Part shown: one piece after another, positions 32,854 through 35,396 of the stretch
How the letters are laid out: each line of letters begins with the position of its first letter
How positions within the stretch are numbered: position 1 is the first letter of the stretch
Origin: Thermaceae bacterium
GTDB taxonomy: Bacteria; Deinococcota; Deinococci; Deinococcales; Marinithermaceae
Assembly: GCA_026985615.1 (NCBI GenBank)
Contig: JALSQD010000049.1
Location: forward strand, 1 to 35,396
DNA length: 35,396 nucleotides
Direction of reading: 5' to 3'
Notes under the pieces: model-generated
Told to the model about the DNA's origin: nothing
The model's input: the letters and a program-made list of their open reading frames with translations, nothing else
Databases searched by the model: none
Position numbers and translations under genes: made by a program

Positions 32854-33362
32854 ACCGCCTCCTTCTTCACGCGTGGCTTCAATACCGCTTCGCCCCGGCT
32901 CATGGCCACCGCGCCGGTGCGCATCACCTCGAGCACCCCGTAGGGTTCCAGCCCGGCGATGAACCCTTCGATCTTACCGGGATCCCCGGTCACCTCGTAG
33001 ATCGAGCTTGTGCGGCCCACATCCACCGGGCGGGCACGGAAGGCCTCGACGATCTCCTTGATCTGCAGCCGCTCCTCCACCCCCTCGGTGCGCACCTTCA
33101 CCAGCGCCAACTCGCGCTCCACGTGGGGCTCGACGTGGTCGGTCACCTTGATGACCTCGATCAGCTTGTTGAGCTGCTTCTCCACCTGCTCGATGGTGCG
33201 GTCGTCGCCCAGCACCACGATCGAGATGCGCGAAAGCCCGGGCACGTGGGTTTTGCCCACGGCCAGCGACTCGATGTTGAAGCCGCGCCGGGCGAAGAGC
33301 GAGGTGATGCGGGTGAGCACCCGCGGATGGTCCTCCACCAGAACGCTGACGACGTGCCTCAC
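32850..33362 (-). CDS. ilvN: Acetolactate synthase small (regulatory) subunit
   Basis: This subunit binds valine and other effectors and activates the catalytic IlvB. The 170-aa protein has an N-terminal ACT domain (VLVEDHPRVLTRITSLFARRGF then NIESLAVG) and a second ACT-like C-terminal half (RELALVKVRTE, then DVGRTSSIYEVTGDPGKIEGF), the standard IlvN/IlvH arrangement. Open frame continues upstream within ilvB, but the start is the GTG at 33362, sharing bases with the ilvB TGA (GTGA overlap). This matches the known 160-175-aa size. Confidence 0.97.
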   Translation of the reverse strand: MRHVVSVLVEDHPRVLTRITSLFARRGFNIESLAVGKTHVPGLSRISIVVLGDDRTIEQVEKQLNKLIEVIKVTDHVEPHVERELALVKVRTEGVEERLQIKEIVEAFRARPVDVGRTSSIYEVTGDPGKIEGFIAGLEPYGVLEVMRTGAVAMSRGEAVLKPRVKKEAV

Positions 33363-35041
33363 GACTGCACCTCCCCCGGGGGTTCGATGATCATGTCCTC
33401 GGCGCTGCCGCCGGCAGGGATCATCGGGAAGACCCCCTCCTCGTTGTAGACACGGAACTCGGCGAGCACGGGCCCCTCGTGGGCCAGCGTCGCCTCCGCC
33501 ACCTCCTTCAGGTCTTCGCGCCGCTCCGCCGTGAAGCCCCTGACCCCGAAGGCCTCGGCCAGCTTGGCGAAGTCGGGGTTCGACTCCTCCAGGTGGACCT
33601 CGGCGTAGCGCTTGTCGTTGAAGAGGTCCTGCCACTGGCGCACCATGCCCAGATAGCCATTGTTGAGCAGGATGACCTTGACCGGCAGGTCGTAGCGCAC
33701 CAGCGTGGCCAGCTCCTGCATGGTCATCTGGAAGGAGCCGTCGCCGTCGAAGTCGAGTACGAGCGCGTCAGGGTGAGCCACCTGCACCCCCACCGCCGCG
33801 GGCAGCCCGTAACCCATCGTGCCCAGGCCGCCGGAGGTGATGAAGCTGCGGGGGAACTTGGGCTTCCAAAACTGGGCCGCGAACATCTGGTGCTGCCCCA
33901 CGCCGGTGGTCACGTAGGCCTCGCCGCCGGTGGCCTCCCAGAAGGCGCGCACGACCTCTTGCGAGGTGAGCCGCTCGCGCTCGGGCATGGGCAGGGGGTG
34001 GGCCTCCTGCCAGGCGCGCAGCTGGGCCCACCAGTCATCGAGCTCGAGCGGCTTCGCCCCCGCGAGCAGCCGCTCGGCCACCCAGCGGGCGTCGCCCACG
34101 ATGGGCACGTCGGTGCGCACCACCTTGCCAATCTCGGCGGGGTCGATGTCCACGTGGATCACCGTCTTCACGTTGGGCGCGAACTTCTCGATGTTGCCGG
34201 TGATGCGGTCGTCGAAACGCAGCCCCAGCGCCAGAATCAGGTCGGCGTGCTGGAGCGCGCGGTTGGCGGCCACCGTGCCGTGCATGCCCGGCATGCCCAG
34301 CACCTGGGGGTGGTCGGCCGGGAGCACGCCCAGACCCTTGAGCGTGGTGATCACGGGGATGCCCGTCGCCTCGGCGAACTTGCGCAACGGCTCGGCCGCG
34401 TGGTGCGCCCCGCCACCGAGCATCATCACCGGCCTCTTGGCCGCGGCCAGGGCTTCGAGCGCCCGCTGGATTTGGCGCGGATGACCCTTGACCGTGGGGT
34501 TGTAGCCCGGCAGGCGCGGCTCGACGTCGAAGCTGCCGGTAAACTCGTCGAACTGCACGTCCTTGGGCACGTCGATGAGCACCGGCCCCGGCCGCCCGGT
34601 GGAGGCGATGACGAAGGCCTCGCGGACGATGCGGGGAATGTCGTTGACGTCCTGCACCAGGTAGTTGTGCTTGGTGATGGGCATGGTCACGCCGGTAACG
34701 TCAGCCTCCTGGAAGGCGTCGGTACCGACCGCCGAGCGCGCCACCTGGCCGGTGATGGCCACGAGCGGCACCGAGTCCATGAGGGCGTCGGCCAGCCCCG
34801 TCACCAGGTTGAGCGCCCCGGGCCCGCTGGTGGCGAAGACCACGCTGGTGCGCCCCGAGCTAATGGCGTAGCCCTCGGCGGCGTGGATGGCCCCCTGCTC
34901 GTGCCGGGCGAGCACGTGTTCGAGCTCCGGCCGGTCGTAGAGGGCGTCGTACATGGGCATGTTCGCCCCGCCCGGCACGCCGAAGATGTGCTTCACGCCT
35001 TCGCGCGCCAGAACCTCCAGTATCGCTTCTGCTCCGTTCAT
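33359..35041 (-). CDS. ilvB: Acetolactate synthase large (catalytic) subunit
   Basis: IlvB is the TPP enzyme that joins two pyruvates, or pyruvate and 2-oxobutyrate, at the branch to valine/leucine and isoleucine. The 560-aa protein has KHIFGVPGGANMPMYDAL, the Glu of HEQGAIHAAEGYA, VFATSGPGALNLVTGLADAL, VPLVAITGQV, the FAD/central domain VMMLGGGAH and LALGLRFDDRITGN, and the TPP motif DFDGDGSFQMTMQEL...LPVKVILLNN, then GMVRQWQDLF and FPMIPAGGSAEDMI. The ATG at 35041 gives the usual N-terminus MNGAEAILEVL; an in-frame TTG at 35062 is less likely. It is preceded by AGGAGGGG and by an attenuator terminator. It is the first enzyme gene of the operon. Confidence 0.97.
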   Translation of the reverse strand: MNGAEAILEVLAREGVKHIFGVPGGANMPMYDALYDRPELEHVLARHEQGAIHAAEGYAISSGRTSVVFATSGPGALNLVTGLADALMDSVPLVAITGQVARSAVGTDAFQEADVTGVTMPITKHNYLVQDVNDIPRIVREAFVIASTGRPGPVLIDVPKDVQFDEFTGSFDVEPRLPGYNPTVKGHPRQIQRALEALAAAKRPVMMLGGGAHHAAEPLRKFAEATGIPVITTLKGLGVLPADHPQVLGMPGMHGTVAANRALQHADLILALGLRFDDRITGNIEKFAPNVKTVIHVDIDPAEIGKVVRTDVPIVGDARWVAERLLAGAKPLELDDWWAQLRAWQEAHPLPMPERERLTSQEVVRAFWEATGGEAYVTTGVGQHQMFAAQFWKPKFPRSFITSGGLGTMGYGLPAAVGVQVAHPDALVLDFDGDGSFQMTMQELATLVRYDLPVKVILLNNGYLGMVRQWQDLFNDKRYAEVHLEESNPDFAKLAEAFGVRGFTAERREDLKEVAEATLAHEGPVLAEFRVYNEEGVFPMIPAGGSAEDMIIEPPGEVQS

Positions 35042-35067
35042 GCCACGTTCCCCTCCTGCCAAACGAA

Positions 35068-35092
35068 CACCCCGCCCTGAAAAGGCGGGGTG
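35068..35092 (-). terminator. Attenuator terminator upstream of ilvB
   Basis: On the minus strand CACCCCGCC (35084-35092) and GGCGGGGTG (35068-35076) form a perfect 9-bp stem with a 7-nt loop, followed by TTCGTTT. Its 5' arm can pair instead with GGCGGGG (35134-35140) in the leader, the antiterminator. Confidence 0.85.
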
Positions 35093-35116
35093 CGGTTTGC
35101 GATGAATAAGAATACG

Positions 35117-35197
35117 CTACGTACGCAAGCCTCCCCCGCCCCGACCTAGTACTAGGCCGAGCGCGGGGCGGAGAATAATGCTCGCGAACGAACGCAC
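35117..35197 (-). CDS. ilv leader peptide (26 aa), attenuation sensor
   Basis: A GTG start lies 9 nt after the -10 box, so the message is nearly leaderless. It begins an ORF of 26 codons ending in TAG. The peptide reads MRSFASIILRPALGLVLG, then RGGGGLRT. The control codons are Ile7-Ile8-Leu9 (ATT ATT CTC), Leu13, and Leu15-Val16-Leu17 (CTA GTA CTA). ATT, CTA and GTA are little used in this GC-rich window, which should sharpen stalling. The CTA-GTA-CTA run sits inside the palindrome at the centre of the 1:2 hairpin. All three branched-chain amino acids made by the operon are represented. Confidence 0.85.
   Translation of the reverse strand: MRSFASIILRPALGLVLGRGGGGLRT
35136..35171 (-). promoter_or_regulatory. 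Pause (1:2) hairpin and antiterminator arm of the ilv attenuator
   Basis: On the minus strand CCGCCCCG (35164-35171) pairs with CGGGGCGG (35136-35143) around a centre containing the perfect 12-bp palindrome CCTAGTACTAGG (35145-35156). Arm 2 also contains GGCGGGG (35134-35140), complementary to the terminator's CCCCGCC. A ribosome stalled at the Ile/Leu/Val codons would mask arm 1 and allow 2:3 pairing, preventing termination. Confidence 0.8.
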
Positions 35198-35206
35198 CTT
35201 GCCGCG

Positions 35207-35235
35207 ATTTTATGCCCGCCCGCGCAGGCTGTCAA
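35207..35235 (-). promoter_or_regulatory. Promoter of the ilv-leu-cimA operon
   Basis: The minus strand has a perfect TTGACA (35230-35235), a 17-bp spacer and TAAAAT (35207-35212). Transcription should start close to 35200, two or three nt before the leader-peptide GTG. Nothing further is recognisable between 35236 and the IS end at 35298. Confidence 0.9.
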
Positions 35236-35297
35236 GCGGAGTGGGTGCGGCCGGCAGGACGTGGCATAAGTGGGCCGCGTACCTCCGGGCAGTGTTT

Positions 35298-35396
35298 TGG
35301 TGCGTGATACCGTCTTCCCCCGTCAACCCCCTCAGGCCACCAGAGCCTCCCGGCCCTGCTCCTTGTAGTAGGCCTTCAACTTCCCCATCAGCCTGC
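35298..35396 (-). repeat. Right copy of the 99-bp inverted repeat: IS 3' end
   Basis: This stretch is the exact reverse complement of 34-132 and holds the final transposase codons, the stop and the 34-bp non-coding end. The copies diverge at once beyond TGGTGCGTGATA (35298 onward). The element ends about 63 bp upstream of the ilv promoter -35 box. Both transposase genes point into the window. Confidence 0.85.
35332..35396 (-). pseudogene. 3' end of a second IS transposase copy, cut by the window edge
   Basis: The last 20 codons and TGA (35332-35334) of the same transposase as at the left end, here on the minus strand (RLMGKLKAYYKEQGREALVA). The sequence is identical to the left copy over the shared part. 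The gene is cut by the window edge rather than shown to be broken. Confidence 0.6.

Noticed and set aside
35042..35206. T-box riboswitch for the ilv operon
   Set aside because: No TGGNACCGCG-like T-box or specifier hairpin was found. The leader-peptide attenuator explains the hairpins better.

Overview
The window is high-GC bacterial DNA. It looks like a chromosome piece from the Thermaceae or another Deinococcus-Thermus lineage; the genus cannot be fixed from sequence alone. Reasons: dense operons with GTGA/ATGA overlaps, many start codons only 6-10 nt downstream of a TANNNT -10 box (leaderless style), a LigA whose adenylated Lys falls at position 118 as in Thermus, a DUF5693-csaB pair linked to S-layer anchoring, and a Sco/PCuAC-like pair. 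Both ends lie in the 3' part of the same insertion sequence in inverted orientation (99 identical bases), so the window probably ends where repeated IS copies begin. I see no tRNA, rRNA, CRISPR array or prophage.

Layout. 1-132 is an IS end. 150-8539 (minus) runs from a BMP-type substrate-binding protein and its ABC ATPase through a YmdB-like phosphodiesterase, PEP carboxylase, a metallophosphoesterase and a NYN-domain protein to queA. 8674-11795 (plus) holds ligA, a Sco copper chaperone and a PCuAC-like protein without the usual copper ligands. 11746-14087 (minus) is metY-metX behind a complete SAM-I riboswitch. 14398-17730 (plus) is udk, a DUF5693 membrane protein and csaB. 17776-22385 (minus) holds pilC, gatA, a DnaQ-type exonuclease and an unrecognised 371-aa protein. 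22417-28494 (plus) is a Sua5/TsaC protein, scpB, a ComB-like protein, a WecG/TagA glycosyltransferase, a 1074-aa SARP/BTAD-type ATPase regulator and a 61-aa protein. 28482-35197 (minus) is the branched-chain amino-acid operon ilvB-ilvN-ilvC-leuA-(76 aa)-cimA behind an attenuator. 35298-35396 is the second IS end.

The most informative parts are regulatory. (1) A SAM-I riboswitch controls metY-metX, with P1, antiterminator, terminator and promoter all traceable. (2) A ribosome-mediated attenuator precedes ilvB, with a GTG-started 26-aa leader peptide containing Ile-Ile-Leu and Leu-Val-Leu runs; the latter sits in the loop region of the 1:2 hairpin. (3) An 8-bp direct repeat with an 11-bp period, 9 bp upstream of a -10-like box, lies directly after the SARP-like gene and before the 61-aa gene, matching the geometry known for SARP operators. 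(4) Several genes have a -10 box 6-10 nt from the start codon, and pilC and the Sua5 gene share a palindromic -10 core.

Metabolically, the right-hand operon makes isoleucine through citramalate plus valine and leucine. metX/metY make homocysteine by direct sulfhydrylation. ppc supplies oxaloacetate. csaB, DUF5693 and the TagA-like enzyme point to cell-wall polymer work.
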